Shown piece after piece: positions 8,801 to 15,131 of a DNA stretch of 23,886 nucleotides. The DNA comes from CAVPEV01 sp963703555 (GTDB lineage: Bacteria; Actinomycetota; Actinomycetes; Actinomycetales; Cellulomonadaceae), in contig CAVPEV010000063.1 of assembly GCA_963703555.1 (NCBI GenBank), positions 1 to 23,886 of the forward strand, written 5' to 3'. Position numbers and translations under genes: made by a program. Below the pieces are notes generated by a model. The model ran no database searches. It had not been told where the DNA came from and saw only the letters and a program-made list of their open reading frames with translations. The stretch's first letter is position 1. Every line of letters starts with the position of its first letter.

Positions 8801-9495
8801 CGCACCCCGAGCCGGTGGACCGCTCGGCGCTCGGCTGGCTCATGACCGGTCACGACACCCTGCCCGACCACCTCGGCTACTTCCTGCCGACGACCTGGCG
8901 GATGCACCCCGCGCTGTGCGCCGTGGTGTCCCGGCTGTCCTACGACGGCCGGCTCGCTGCCGAGCCGTGCACCGCGGAGCGCCGGCTGGACGGGGTCGCG
9001 CCCGGGGTGCGGGTCCTACGGGTCGCCCACACCGGCCGGTCGGTGATGTCCCCGGAGGAGGCGGAGGTCGTCGTCGAGCAGGTTCGCGACCTCGTCGGAC
9101 GGCGCTGGACCGACCCGGCAGCCGGCATCGACCGTCCGCTCGCCCCTGCCGACGTGCTCGTCGTCGCCGCGTACAACGCCCAGGTGTGGGCGGTGCGCCG
9201 GGCGCTGGACACGGCCGGCCTCGACGCCACCCGGGTCGGCACCGTGGACAAGTTCCAGGGCCAGCAGGCGCCGGTCGTCCTGGTCACCACCGCCGCCTCC
9301 GCGCCGGACGATGTCCCGCGCGGCATGGAGTTCCTGCTCAACCGCAACCGGGTCAACGTCGCAATCTCCCGCGCGCAGTGGTGCGCGGTCGTCGTGCGCA
9401 GCACCGGCCTGACCGACTACCTGCCGAGCACCCCCGAGCGGCTCGCCGAGCTCGGCGCGTTCCTCGGGCTGGAGCGGCCGATCGCCGAGAGCTGA
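5797..9495 (+). CDS. TM0106-family RecB-like nuclease fused to SF1 DNA helicase
   Basis: A 1232-aa protein starting MILLDDGTLALSPSDLTAAA; the start is supported by the family and by the ATGA overlap with the leader ORF. The N-terminal part resembles RecB/Cas4-type nucleases, with a Cys cluster C230-G-S-C233-E-V-C236. It is followed by an RNase H-like/DEDD exonuclease-type module (DFEGDPLW from residue 359; DYNRDDVVSTLRLRDWL from residue 538). A Gly-Ser-Ala-Thr linker from about residue 566 leads to the helicase: Walker A GPPGTGKT 842-849, Walker B VVVDEAGQ (Asp966), motif III GDPQQLPQ from 990, VDKFQGQQAPVV, and motif VI RNRVNVAISRA from about 1183. Such proteins are predicted to process DNA or RNA ends, and their cellular role is poorly known. 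It is divergent from the McrC-like remnant, so a defence or repair context is possible (inference). Fifty-eight bases separate it from the MerR gene. Confidence 0.88.
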   Translation: MILLDDGTLALSPSDLTAAATCEFALARHLDALLGRAEPVPTPVDDMLTRVAALGDRHEREVLDAHLARVGRWDATSGTGVAMIARPSSPAAALRAAWEDVQVRTLATLRTGADVVYQAGFFDGRFIGWADFLLRDDAGVWTVVDTKLARHARVPALVQLAAYADQLHRAGVPAAPDAVLVLGNRAESRHRLGDLLPVYRERRRLLEELVDAHRAAEAPAEWGAPGLRACGSCEVCQAEVRAHRDVLLVAGLRSSQRARLAAAGITTIDALAAAGDDPPVIRRPGTGGDGPGDQAGAASGPPGPVMARSTWDALRRQARLQVTQEAERSTRPTAVTWEIIDPLAIARLPEPDPGDIFFDFEGDPLWLDPAASDPTDAWGLEYLFGVVEPPVGDAAPVFRPFWAHDRAEERQALVDFLDYVTARRAAHPGMHVYHYAAYERSALLRLAGRHGVGEQTVDDLLRHGVLVDLYATVRAGLRIGQESYSLKKVETLYLTGDEQRSGEVTTATGSVTAYAQACASRDAGDDAAWRAQIDQIADYNRDDVVSTLRLRDWLLARGAALGALPGGSATGGSATGGSATGTSGPEDVGTSPDANTVAATLLAYAGDPSMRTPDQQAVALLAAATDYFWREHKPFWWAHFDRLTSDPDEWLDQRNTFHVEQAEVVQAWHRPPRARVLRRTLHLTGQLEAGSDLRMGSDQCFAIYDPPLPPGMSGSTDGHRGWSAGSTVEAVEPAPDGERTILVVTERLPTGVPEHDALPIALTPGRPPDPGTIRDALVALAGTVAAGLPDLPDHPALDLLRRLPPRLASGATLPRPAGPEHTAEAITAALADLDHSYLAVQGPPGTGKTHIGAQVIADLVRAGWRIGVVAQSHEVVEHMLRAVIAAGVDPAHVAKKPAAGSAEPRPWTLLTSAQRAAQFWSAHGAATAVQPGSTALHPGAVMGGTTWDLTHPGRLPAEGLDLVVVDEAGQFSLAPTIAVSAAAPRLLLLGDPQQLPQVSHGTHPEPVDRSALGWLMTGHDTLPDHLGYFLPTTWRMHPALCAVVSRLSYDGRLAAEPCTAERRLDGVAPGVRVLRVAHTGRSVMSPEEAEVVVEQVRDLVGRRWTDPAAGIDRPLAPADVLVVAAYNAQVWAVRRALDTAGLDATRVGTVDKFQGQQAPVVLVTTAASAPDDVPRGMEFLLNRNRVNVAISRAQWCAVVVRSTGLTDYLPSTPERLAELGAFLGLERPIAES
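7491..7535 (+). repeat. 15-base tandem repeat, three copies, inside the nuclease-helicase
   Basis: GGGAGGAAGCGCAAC occurs at 7491-7505 and 7506-7520, and with one change at 7521-7535. It is in frame and encodes GGSAT repeats that form a flexible linker between the exonuclease-type module and the following region. Near-identity of the copies implies recent slippage expansion. Confidence 0.85.
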
Positions 9496-9553
9496 CCGGC
9501 GGGCGTCCCCGAGCGAGCGAGCGGGCACCGGCTCCCTGGGCCATGCTCAGGAC

Positions 9554-9982
9554 ATGTCCGTCTCCACCGCACCGCACACGCTGAGCATCGCCGAGGCCGC
9601 CCACGCCACCGGCCTGACCACCCACACCCTTCGCTACTACGAGCGCGACGAGCTGCTCCTCGAGCCGGTCGAGCGCACCCCGGCCGGCCACCGCCGGTAC
9701 ACCGAGGGCGACCTGACGTGGATCGTCCTGCTCACCCGGCTGCGCGCCACGGGCATGTCGATCCGCGAGATGCAGGAGTACGCGCAGCTGTGCCGGGCCG
9801 GGGACGGCAACGAGGCTCAGCGCCTCGCCCTGCTGCGCGCCCACCGCGAGCGTGTGCTCGCCCAGCTCGCGGCCGTCCAGGAGAACCTCGCCGCCATCGA
9901 GCACAAGATCGCCCTCTACGAGGGCCGCGTCGATCCGGCGTCATGCCGCGTCGATCCGACCGCCTCCGACAGCGCCGCGTAG
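9554..9982 (+). CDS. MerR-family transcriptional regulator
   Basis: A 142-aa protein. LSIAEAAHATGLTTHTLRYY-ERDELL at about residues 10-37 is the MerR helix-turn-helix. The wing RTPAGHRRYTEGDLTWI and the RLRATGMSIREMQEYAQL segment follow, then a long helix (about 95-128) that forms the dimer coiled coil. The short C-terminal tail has a single Cys, so metal sensing like MerR or CueR is unlikely; these reductase-linked members usually respond to electrophiles or other small molecules. The ATG at 9554 lacks a clear ribosome site (AGGAC abuts it). It precedes the reductase by 95 bases, and that gap contains a MerR-type promoter, so activation of the reductase is the probable job. Confidence 0.9.
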   Translation: MSVSTAPHTLSIAEAAHATGLTTHTLRYYERDELLLEPVERTPAGHRRYTEGDLTWIVLLTRLRATGMSIREMQEYAQLCRAGDGNEAQRLALLRAHRERVLAQLAAVQENLAAIEHKIALYEGRVDPASCRVDPTASDSAA

Positions 9983-10040
9983 CCCTGCCCGGCGCACCGG
10001 CGCTGGTCGCCCGACCGGGACCACGACCCCGTCGTGCGAC

Positions 10041-10071
10041 TTGACTTGGAGCGCACTCGAAGGCGCAGGCT
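10041..10071 (+). promoter_or_regulatory. MerR-type promoter with 19-base spacer and operator dyad
   Basis: The -35 TTGACT (10041-10046) and -10 CAGGCT (10066-10071) are separated by 19 bases, the over-long spacing typical of promoters twisted open by MerR activators. Inside the spacer region is the dyad CTTGGAG (10045-10051), CGCA, CTCGAAG (10056-10062), with six of seven positions paired. Transcription would begin at about 10078, which is the A of the reductase ATG, so the message is probably leaderless. Confidence 0.78.
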
Positions 10072-10077
10072 CGAACC

Positions 10078-11094
10078 ATGACGACAACACCGCACACCCT
10101 CCCGACCCGCACCCTGGGCAGCGCCGCGAACGGCACCGCGCTGGAGGTCTCCGCGATGGGCCTCGGCTGCATGGGCATGTCGGCCTTCTACACGACCAGC
10201 GCCACGACCGACGCCGAGTCGATCGCCACCATCCACCGCGCCCTCGACCTCGGTGTGACCTTCCTCGACACCGCAGACATGTACGGGCCGTTCACCAACG
10301 AGATGCTCGTCGGCCGGGCCATCGCCGGCCGTCGCGACGAGGTCGTTCTGGCGACCAAGTTCGGCAACGTGACCGACCCCGACGGCACCCGCCGCATCGA
10401 CGGCCGGCCGGAGTACGTGCGGCAGGCGGCGGACGCGAGCCTGAAGCGGCTCGGCGTCGACCACGTCGACCTGTACTACCAGCACCGGGTGGACAAGACC
10501 GTGCCGATCGAGGAGACGGTCGGCGCGATGGCCGAGCTGGTCACCGCCGGGAAGGTGCGCTACCTGGGGCTGTCGGAAGCGTCCCCCGCGACCATCCGCC
10601 GGGCCCACGCCACGCACCCGATCACCGCTCTGGAGACCGAGTACTCGCTGTGGACCCGCGACGTCGAGGCCGACATCCTGCCGCTGCTGCGCGAGCTCGG
10701 CATCGGCCTGGTGCCGTACTCCCCGCTGGGCCGCGGGTTCCTCACCGGCACGATCACCTCGGCCGACTCGCTGGCCGCGGACGACTTCCGCCGCAACAAC
10801 CCCCGGTTCGCCGGCGACGCGCTGCAGGCCAACCTCGCGCTGGTGGACACCGTCCGGACGCTGGCCGCCGGCAAGGGCGTCACGGCCGGGCAGATCGCGC
10901 TCGCGTGGGTGCTCGCCCAGGGGCCGGACGTCGTGCCGATCCCGGGCACGAAGCGGATCGCCTACCTCGAGGAGAACGTCGGCGCCGTCGACGTGGAGCT
11001 CACCCCGGAGGATCTCGCCACCCTGGACGCTGCGATCCCGATCGGCGCCGCCACGGGCGACCGTTACCCGGACATGAGCGCCATCGACGCCTGA
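10078..11094 (+). CDS. Aldo/keto reductase
   Basis: A 338-aa cytoplasmic NADPH-dependent oxidoreductase with an (alpha/beta)8 barrel. The catalytic tetrad is visible: Asp64 and Tyr69 in DTADMYGPFTNE, Lys94 in LATKFGN and His136 in YYQHRVDK. The cofactor-binding end is VLAQGPDVVPIPGTKRIAYL followed by EENVGA. The strong GLGCMGMSAFY start and the EYSLWTRDVE and PYSPLGRGFLTG segments place it with the YhdN/AKR13-like group, which reduces aldehydes and quinone-like electrophiles. The substrate cannot be told from sequence. It starts at the predicted transcription start and has no ribosome site. The upstream MerR protein is the likely inducible activator. Confidence 0.93.
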   Translation: MTTTPHTLPTRTLGSAANGTALEVSAMGLGCMGMSAFYTTSATTDAESIATIHRALDLGVTFLDTADMYGPFTNEMLVGRAIAGRRDEVVLATKFGNVTDPDGTRRIDGRPEYVRQAADASLKRLGVDHVDLYYQHRVDKTVPIEETVGAMAELVTAGKVRYLGLSEASPATIRRAHATHPITALETEYSLWTRDVEADILPLLRELGIGLVPYSPLGRGFLTGTITSADSLAADDFRRNNPRFAGDALQANLALVDTVRTLAAGKGVTAGQIALAWVLAQGPDVVPIPGTKRIAYLEENVGAVDVELTPEDLATLDAAIPIGAATGDRYPDMSAIDA

Positions 11095-11115
11095 GAGTCT
11101 CCCGGGGCCCGGGCC

Positions 11116-11748
11116 TCACCGGGCGGCAGGATCGGCCCGCTCCGGAGCACCCGCGTCGGCGGCCGGGACGTCGAGATCGCTCGACGTCCCGGCCTCGGCG
11201 TCACCATCGTCCGGCGTCCCGGCCCCTCCCGCGTCACGGAGTCTGCGGGTCCCGGTCCACGCGGTGACCACCACCCCGACGGCGATGAGGACGTCGCCCA
11301 CGCTGAACGTGTTGGCCAGCGGCAGGGGCGCGGGCCAGGCGAACACGTCGCCCAGCCACGGCAGGACCGGGTCGGCCACGACGTCCGAGTTGGCGAACGC
11401 GGAGTCGGCGTCGATGCCGGCCGCTGCCACGGCGCGGGCCGAGGCGGGCAGCACGCCGCCGTTGAGCGCGATCGCCAGCCCGTTGGACGCCGCGCCGGCC
11501 GCGACCACGAGGACGTGCCGGAGCCCGCGGTTGACCCAGAGAAAGCCGAGCACGACGACGTAGGTCGCCACGTGCAGGACCGGGGCGAGCGCCCCGGGCA
11601 GCGGCACCTCCACGACGATCACCTGCAGCACCAGGGTGGCCCAGATCAACCAGGTCCCGCGCCAGCGGTGCAGCAGGAGCCCGGCGGGCCAGCGGCCCGC
11701 GACCAACGGGGAGAGCAGACCGATCAGGCACACGGCCAGCAGCAGCAC
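11116..11748 (-). CDS. DUF5317 family membrane protein
   Basis: A 210-aa protein with four or five hydrophobic segments: LLLAVCLIGLLSPLVAG, WLIWATLVLQVIVVEV, VLHVATYVVVLGFLWV, VLVVAAGAASNGLAIAL, and SVGDVLIAVGVVVTAW near the end. The conserved central motif NGGVLPAS and the region around LPWLGDVF fit the DUF5317 family. The last 45 residues are acidic, Ala/Gly-rich and probably disordered in the cytoplasm. The GTG start lies two bases after the stop of the GGDEF-EAL gene, so the genes are co-transcribed and probably coupled. Function is unknown; a link to cyclic-di-GMP signalling is suggested only by this arrangement. Confidence 0.78.
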   Translation of the reverse strand: MLLLAVCLIGLLSPLVAGRWPAGLLLHRWRGTWLIWATLVLQVIVVEVPLPGALAPVLHVATYVVVLGFLWVNRGLRHVLVVAAGAASNGLAIALNGGVLPASARAVAAAGIDADSAFANSDVVADPVLPWLGDVFAWPAPLPLANTFSVGDVLIAVGVVVTAWTGTRRLRDAGGAGTPDDGDAEAGTSSDLDVPAADAGAPERADPAAR

Positions 11749-11750
11749 GG

Positions 11751-13817
11751 TCAGCCCCCCCGTCGGGGCCGCGGGACCGGCGACGGCCGCTCGGCGACCA
11801 ACCGCTGGCGGATGTGCTCCGGGTCGGTGGGCCGGCCCAGGTGGAAGCCCTGACCAATGGCGCAGCCGAGGTCCTGGACGGTGCGGGCGGTCTCCTCGTC
11901 CTCGATGCCCTCGGCGATCACCCGCAGCCCGAGGTCCAGGGCCAGCGCGATCGTCGAGCGCACGATGATGAAGTCGTGGCCCTCGCGGCCCATGTCGCTG
12001 ACGAACGACTTGTCGATCTTCAGCTCGTCGACCTCAAGGCGCTTGAGGTAGCTGAGCGAGGCGTGGCCGGTGCCGTAGTCGTCCACCGAGACCGCCACCC
12101 CGAGCAACCGCAACGTGGCGATGACCACGTCCACACGCGCGGGGTCGGAGAGGATCCCGGTCTCCGTCACCTCCAGCACGAGGGCGTCGGCAGGGACGTC
12201 GTGCCGTCGCAGCGCCTCCGAGACCTGCCGGGGCAGCGCGAGGTCCGACAGGTGCCGCGCCGACAGGTTGACCGCCAGCCGCAGGTGGAAGCCCCCGGCG
12301 CGCCACAGGGCCAGCTGCGCCAGCGCGGTGTCCAGGACGTAGGCGGTCAGCCGGGCGATGAGTCCGGAGTTCTCGGCGAGCGGGATGAAGCTCTCCGGCG
12401 GCACGTCCCCCCGCGTCGGGTGCTGCCACCGCAGGAGGGCCTCCACGCTGACCATCCGGCGGTCGGCCAGGCCGACCTGCGGCTGGTAGACCACTGCGAG
12501 CTGCCCGGTGTCGATGGCGGTCCTCAGGTCGGCGAGCAGCTGCAGCCGCTCGACGGAGTTGACGTCGAACTCCGGGGAGTAGGTCGTGGTGCGGTCCCGG
12601 TCCACCTTGGCCCGGTACAGCGCGATGTCGACGTTCTTCATGAGGCTGGATGCGTCGATCCCGTGCTGCGGCGCGACGGCCACCCCCGCGCTGGCCCGGA
12701 CCAGCAGCTCCAGGTCCCCGACCCGCACCGGTGCCTCCAGGGCGCCGAGGAGGCTGTGGGCGAGCTCCTGGCTGGCGGCGAGCCCGCCGTGCACGACGAC
12801 GGCGAACTCGTCACCGCCCAGGCGGCTGACCCGGGCGGTGGCGCCGACGGCGGTGCCGAGCCGCTCGGCCACCCGGCGCAGGAGCTCGTCGCCGACCGGG
12901 TGCCCGAGGGTGTCGTTGATGTCCTTGAAATGGTCCAGGTCGAGCAGCACCAGGCCCGGGCCACGGTCGGTGGCGCCGTGCACGGCGGTGAGGGCGGCGT
13001 TCAGCTCGCCATAGAGCCGGTTGCGGTTGCCGACGCCGGTCAGCGAGTCGTGGTTGGCCAGGTACTCCTGCCGGAGTGCCGCTGCGGTGGTCAGGTACAC
13101 CGCGAAGACCGGCGCGCACAGCAGTGCGACGAAGCCCACCCCGTCGGCCGCCACCCGGGCGGCCACCACCCCGATGCTCAGGAGCACGACCTGAGCGACC
13201 ACGATGGGCAAACCGTTCGCCCCGAGGACGCGGCGAAGCGGCTGGGAAGAGGCGATGGAGACCACGGCACCGACGAGGAGCCAGTTGACGGCGACCATGG
13301 CCACCCCGCCGGCCAGCAGCGGTCCGAGGAGCTCCGCGTCCGCCGCCACGGGTCCGCCGAAGAACGGCAGCCCGGTCAGAGCCGAGAAGACGAGGCGACC
13401 CGCCAGCACGCTCAGCGCATACTGCGCGGTGTTGAACGCCGTCTTCATGGGCCCGCGGCGATTGAGGATGTCGTCCGCGAGGCTCACGACCAGCTGGACG
13501 ACCAGGGCCACGCCCAGGCCGCCGAGGGCGAGGAGCGCCAGGATGAACGCAGTGGAGGTGGAGATGGCCTCTTTGTGCTCGTCAGCCGCCGGCAACCTCA
13601 GCGGTCGCACCTCGCCCACGAGCGCCGCGACGGCAAGAAAAAGGATCGCGCCCACTGGCTGGTGGGAGCCGACGTCGGTCCAGCTTGTCCTTGTGATCGC
13701 GAACGCAGCGCCTGCGAGCCCGAGGATGGACACCCCGGCGACGAAGGCCGGTAGATGCGACGGCGGGACCAGGCCGCCAGGCCCGGTCCCGCCGTTGGCT
13801 GTTCTGCTCAGTCCCAC
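11751..13817 (-). CDS. Membrane-anchored GGDEF-EAL cyclic-di-GMP protein
   Basis: A 688-aa protein from GTG 13817. Residues 20-240 hold about seven or eight hydrophobic segments (for example LPAFVAGVSILGLAGAAFAI and AISTSTAFILALLALGGLG). A diguanylate cyclase domain follows with GGDEF intact at 334-338 (SRLGGDEFAVVV) and DLDHFKDINDTLGHPVGDEL. The RxxD inhibitory site is absent: the position expected for its Asp is Ala. The EAL domain starts at EALLRW (459-461) and keeps NLSARHL, EVTETGIL, DDYGTGHASL, DELKIDKSFV and AEGIED, so phosphodiesterase activity is likely. It makes or breaks cyclic-di-GMP at the membrane. The start overlaps the 36-aa ORF by 10 bases and has no good ribosome site, pointing to coupled translation. 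DUF5317 follows directly. Confidence 0.92.
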   Translation of the reverse strand: MGLSRTANGGTGPGGLVPPSHLPAFVAGVSILGLAGAAFAITRTSWTDVGSHQPVGAILFLAVAALVGEVRPLRLPAADEHKEAISTSTAFILALLALGGLGVALVVQLVVSLADDILNRRGPMKTAFNTAQYALSVLAGRLVFSALTGLPFFGGPVAADAELLGPLLAGGVAMVAVNWLLVGAVVSIASSQPLRRVLGANGLPIVVAQVVLLSIGVVAARVAADGVGFVALLCAPVFAVYLTTAAALRQEYLANHDSLTGVGNRNRLYGELNAALTAVHGATDRGPGLVLLDLDHFKDINDTLGHPVGDELLRRVAERLGTAVGATARVSRLGGDEFAVVVHGGLAASQELAHSLLGALEAPVRVGDLELLVRASAGVAVAPQHGIDASSLMKNVDIALYRAKVDRDRTTTYSPEFDVNSVERLQLLADLRTAIDTGQLAVVYQPQVGLADRRMVSVEALLRWQHPTRGDVPPESFIPLAENSGLIARLTAYVLDTALAQLALWRAGGFHLRLAVNLSARHLSDLALPRQVSEALRRHDVPADALVLEVTETGILSDPARVDVVIATLRLLGVAVSVDDYGTGHASLSYLKRLEVDELKIDKSFVSDMGREGHDFIIVRSTIALALDLGLRVIAEGIEDEETARTVQDLGCAIGQGFHLGRPTDPEHIRQRLVAERPSPVPRPRRGG

Positions 13818-13918
13818 TTCAAGCCGGCGCCGGCCAGCGCGGCGACGGCGGCGAGCGTGCCAGCGCTCGCAGCGATGCGAACGACGACGCTGTCCTTGAC
13901 GATCCGCCACTTGTCCAT
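13808..13918 (-). CDS. 36-aa hydrophobic small protein overlapping the GGDEF-EAL gene
   Basis: ATG at 13918 follows AGGGGAC with a suitable gap. The frame gives MDKWRIVKDSVVVRIAASAG and then TLAAVAALAGAGLKWD, ending in TGA at 13808-13810. It has a charged N-terminus, then about 22 mostly hydrophobic residues ending in Lys-Trp-Asp, and so reads as a single membrane-spanning helix. The GGDEF-EAL GTG lies inside its last codons (10-base overlap), so translation of the large gene probably depends on it. This is the best-supported start signal in the operon. Function is unknown: it could be a regulatory partner of the GGDEF-EAL membrane domain or only a translational leader. Confidence 0.6.
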   Translation of the reverse strand: MDKWRIVKDSVVVRIAASAGTLAAVAALAGAGLKWD

Positions 13919-14335
13919 GATTGTCCCCTTCTACCGTCCGGTGAGGCATCCGCGGCACGTGCCGCCCCTGCCACCTCGTGAGAGACCGGGCCCAGTCACC
14001 ACGAAGCGCGCATCGCCAGGCACTTCCATCATCGGCCGGCAGGGGCGCGGCCATGAGTCATGGTCCCGCAAACGGGCCTCCGCGTAAACGGTTTGCCCAG
14101 ATTTGTCCGATTGTCGGATGGTTGCATCCCACGCCTGATCTCAGCAGACGGCCCAGGCCCGCGCCTGCGCGAGGCGGCCGTCCCCCGGCGAGCAGCGCCG
14201 AGCACCTGGGCGGCCCGCTTCACCCTGTCCGCAGCCGACCCGAGGTCCTGCCGTGCGGGTGGTCGGGGGGTAGAGGCGCGGCATGGTTGCGCTGTCGCGC
14301 AGCCGGCGCCAGGGGACCAGGGCCTCGGCCACCGT
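13919..14335. other. 417-base gene-free stretch with palindromes
   Basis: No frame on either strand looks coding. Visible items are a perfect 14-base palindrome GCGGCACGTGCCGC (13952-13965) close to the 36-aa ORF; an exact 13-base palindrome CCATGAGTCATGG (14051-14063); GCAAAC/GTTTGC arms (14068-14073, 14091-14096); and TCCGA-TTG-TCGGA (14106-14118). They lie in the promoter/leader zone of the cyclic-di-GMP operon. Bases 14120-14335, behind nrtR, show nothing clear and no T-tailed terminator. Confidence 0.5.
14029..14057 (-). promoter_or_regulatory. Candidate FliA (flagellar sigma factor) promoter for the cyclic-di-GMP operon
   Basis: On the minus strand CTCA (14057-14054) is followed after 17 bases by GCCGATGA (14036-14029). 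This fits the form CTCA-N15 to 17-GCCGA that I recall for flagellar sigma promoters in motile actinobacteria. Transcription would start near 14022, about 104 bases before the 36-aa ORF. The CTCA falls inside the palindrome at 14051-14063. Neither box is long, so chance is a real possibility in high-GC DNA. Confidence 0.35.
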
Positions 14336-15031
14336 CTAGTTCGGCTGCCCCGCGGGCGGGCGCAAGATGGCGAAGGGGTCGGTGACCTCGAGCTCGCGCG
14401 ACCGGAACCGGTACACCGCCGCGGGCCGTCCCCCGGCTCGTCCTGGCGGGGCCAGCTGCCCGGTCGGCTCGAGCAGCCCGCGCCGCAGCAGCACCCGCTG
14501 CAGATTGGTGGCTGACACGTCGTGATCGAGCGCCGCCCGGTAGGCCGCCCGGAGCTGGGAGATCGTGAACGTGGCCGCAGCCAGCGCGAAGCCGACGTTG
14601 GTGTAGGACAGCTTGGCCCGCAGCCGCTCGACCGCGGAGCCGACGATCGATCCGTGGTCGTACGCCGTGGCCGGCAGGTCGTCTACCGGGTACCAGCAGG
14701 CGTCCTCCGGCACGTGCGGGTCGACGTCCCAGGGCACCAGGCCGAGATAGCCCGTCGCCACCACACGCTGGCTGGGGTCGCGCGCCGGGTTGCTGCGCGT
14801 CTCCAGCTGTTCCAGGTATGTGATCTGCGTCACATCGACCTTCTCGGACAGGTAGCGGGCGACCGACTCGGCGAGGGTCTCGTGCGCGGCGAGCGGGCCG
14901 CCGGGCAGAGCCCAGCAGCCCTGGTACGGCGGGCGCCGACGTGCCGCGAGCAGCACCTGCAGGCGCCGGGACCGAACCTGCAGCACCACACCGAGCGCCT
15001 CGTGCCGGTAGCGCTCGGCCTCGCCCGTCAC
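14336..15031 (-). CDS. nrtR: NrtR-type NAD biosynthesis repressor (Nudix-like plus winged helix)
   Basis: A 231-aa protein. The GTG at 15031 has GGGAGG 4-5 bases upstream; the reading frame extends further but runs into the shared promoter. The N-terminal half is a Nudix fold with a degenerate box: GCWALPGGPLAAHETLAESV leading to ARYLSEKVDV lacks the REX2EE catalytic glutamates, as in NrtR regulators that sense ADP-ribose-type metabolites instead of hydrolysing them. LEQLETRSNPARDPSQRVVA and YLGLVPWD are typical. The C-terminal half (about 140-231) is a winged helix with TISQLRAAYRAALDHDVSAT followed by NLQRVLLRRGLLEPTG. It is divergent from nadA with about 100 bases between them, and repression of the nad operon when NAD is plentiful is the obvious role. 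Confidence 0.9.
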   Translation of the reverse strand: MTGEAERYRHEALGVVLQVRSRRLQVLLAARRRPPYQGCWALPGGPLAAHETLAESVARYLSEKVDVTQITYLEQLETRSNPARDPSQRVVATGYLGLVPWDVDPHVPEDACWYPVDDLPATAYDHGSIVGSAVERLRAKLSYTNVGFALAAATFTISQLRAAYRAALDHDVSATNLQRVLLRRGLLEPTGQLAPPGRAGGRPAAVYRFRSRELEVTDPFAILRPPAGQPN

Positions 15032-15101
15032 GATCCCTCCCGTGCTGATCACTGCCGCCACCACAGCGGGAATGCTATCGTGCCTCCCAGCGGTTTTCGA
15101 C

Positions 15102-15113
15102 TATCAGGCGATA
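15102..15113. promoter_or_regulatory. Inverted repeat between nrtR and nadA, candidate NrtR operator
   Basis: TATC-AGGC-GATA is an exact inverted repeat 19 bases before the nadA start and just ahead of its AGGAGG. It lies in the only divergent promoter space of the locus. A second TATCG lies at 15076-15080. The repeat overlaps any -10 for nadA (GATAAC at 15110-15115), so bound repressor would block polymerase. I cannot confirm it against a known NrtR motif. Confidence 0.42.
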
Positions 15114-15131
15114 ACTGACCAGGAGGCACCC

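Noticed and set aside
9496..9553. GAGC triplet repeat and a possible promoter before the MerR gene
   Set aside because: Too short and simple; no -35/-10 pair or dyad that stands out.
6726..9584. A 952-aa plus-strand frame overlapping the nuclease-helicase
   Set aside because: Arg/Pro/Gly-rich out-of-frame translation of the real gene; it has no motifs, and Walker A/B and helicase motifs are in the other frame.
11814..13754. A 646-aa plus-strand frame opposite the GGDEF-EAL gene
   Set aside because: Composition typical of antisense high-GC DNA (Val/Gln/Glu/Arg-rich); the minus strand holds intact GGDEF and EAL domains.
14068..14130. Cyclic-di-GMP-I (GEMM) riboswitch on the minus strand, suggested by GGGCAAACC ahead of a GGDEF-EAL operon
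   Set aside because: The conserved GACGCAAAGCC-type segment and second stem expected downstream are not present in order; only the one short motif matches.
14141..14332. A 63-aa minus-strand frame behind nrtR
   Set aside because: No ribosome site, ordinary random high-GC composition, no conserved pattern.
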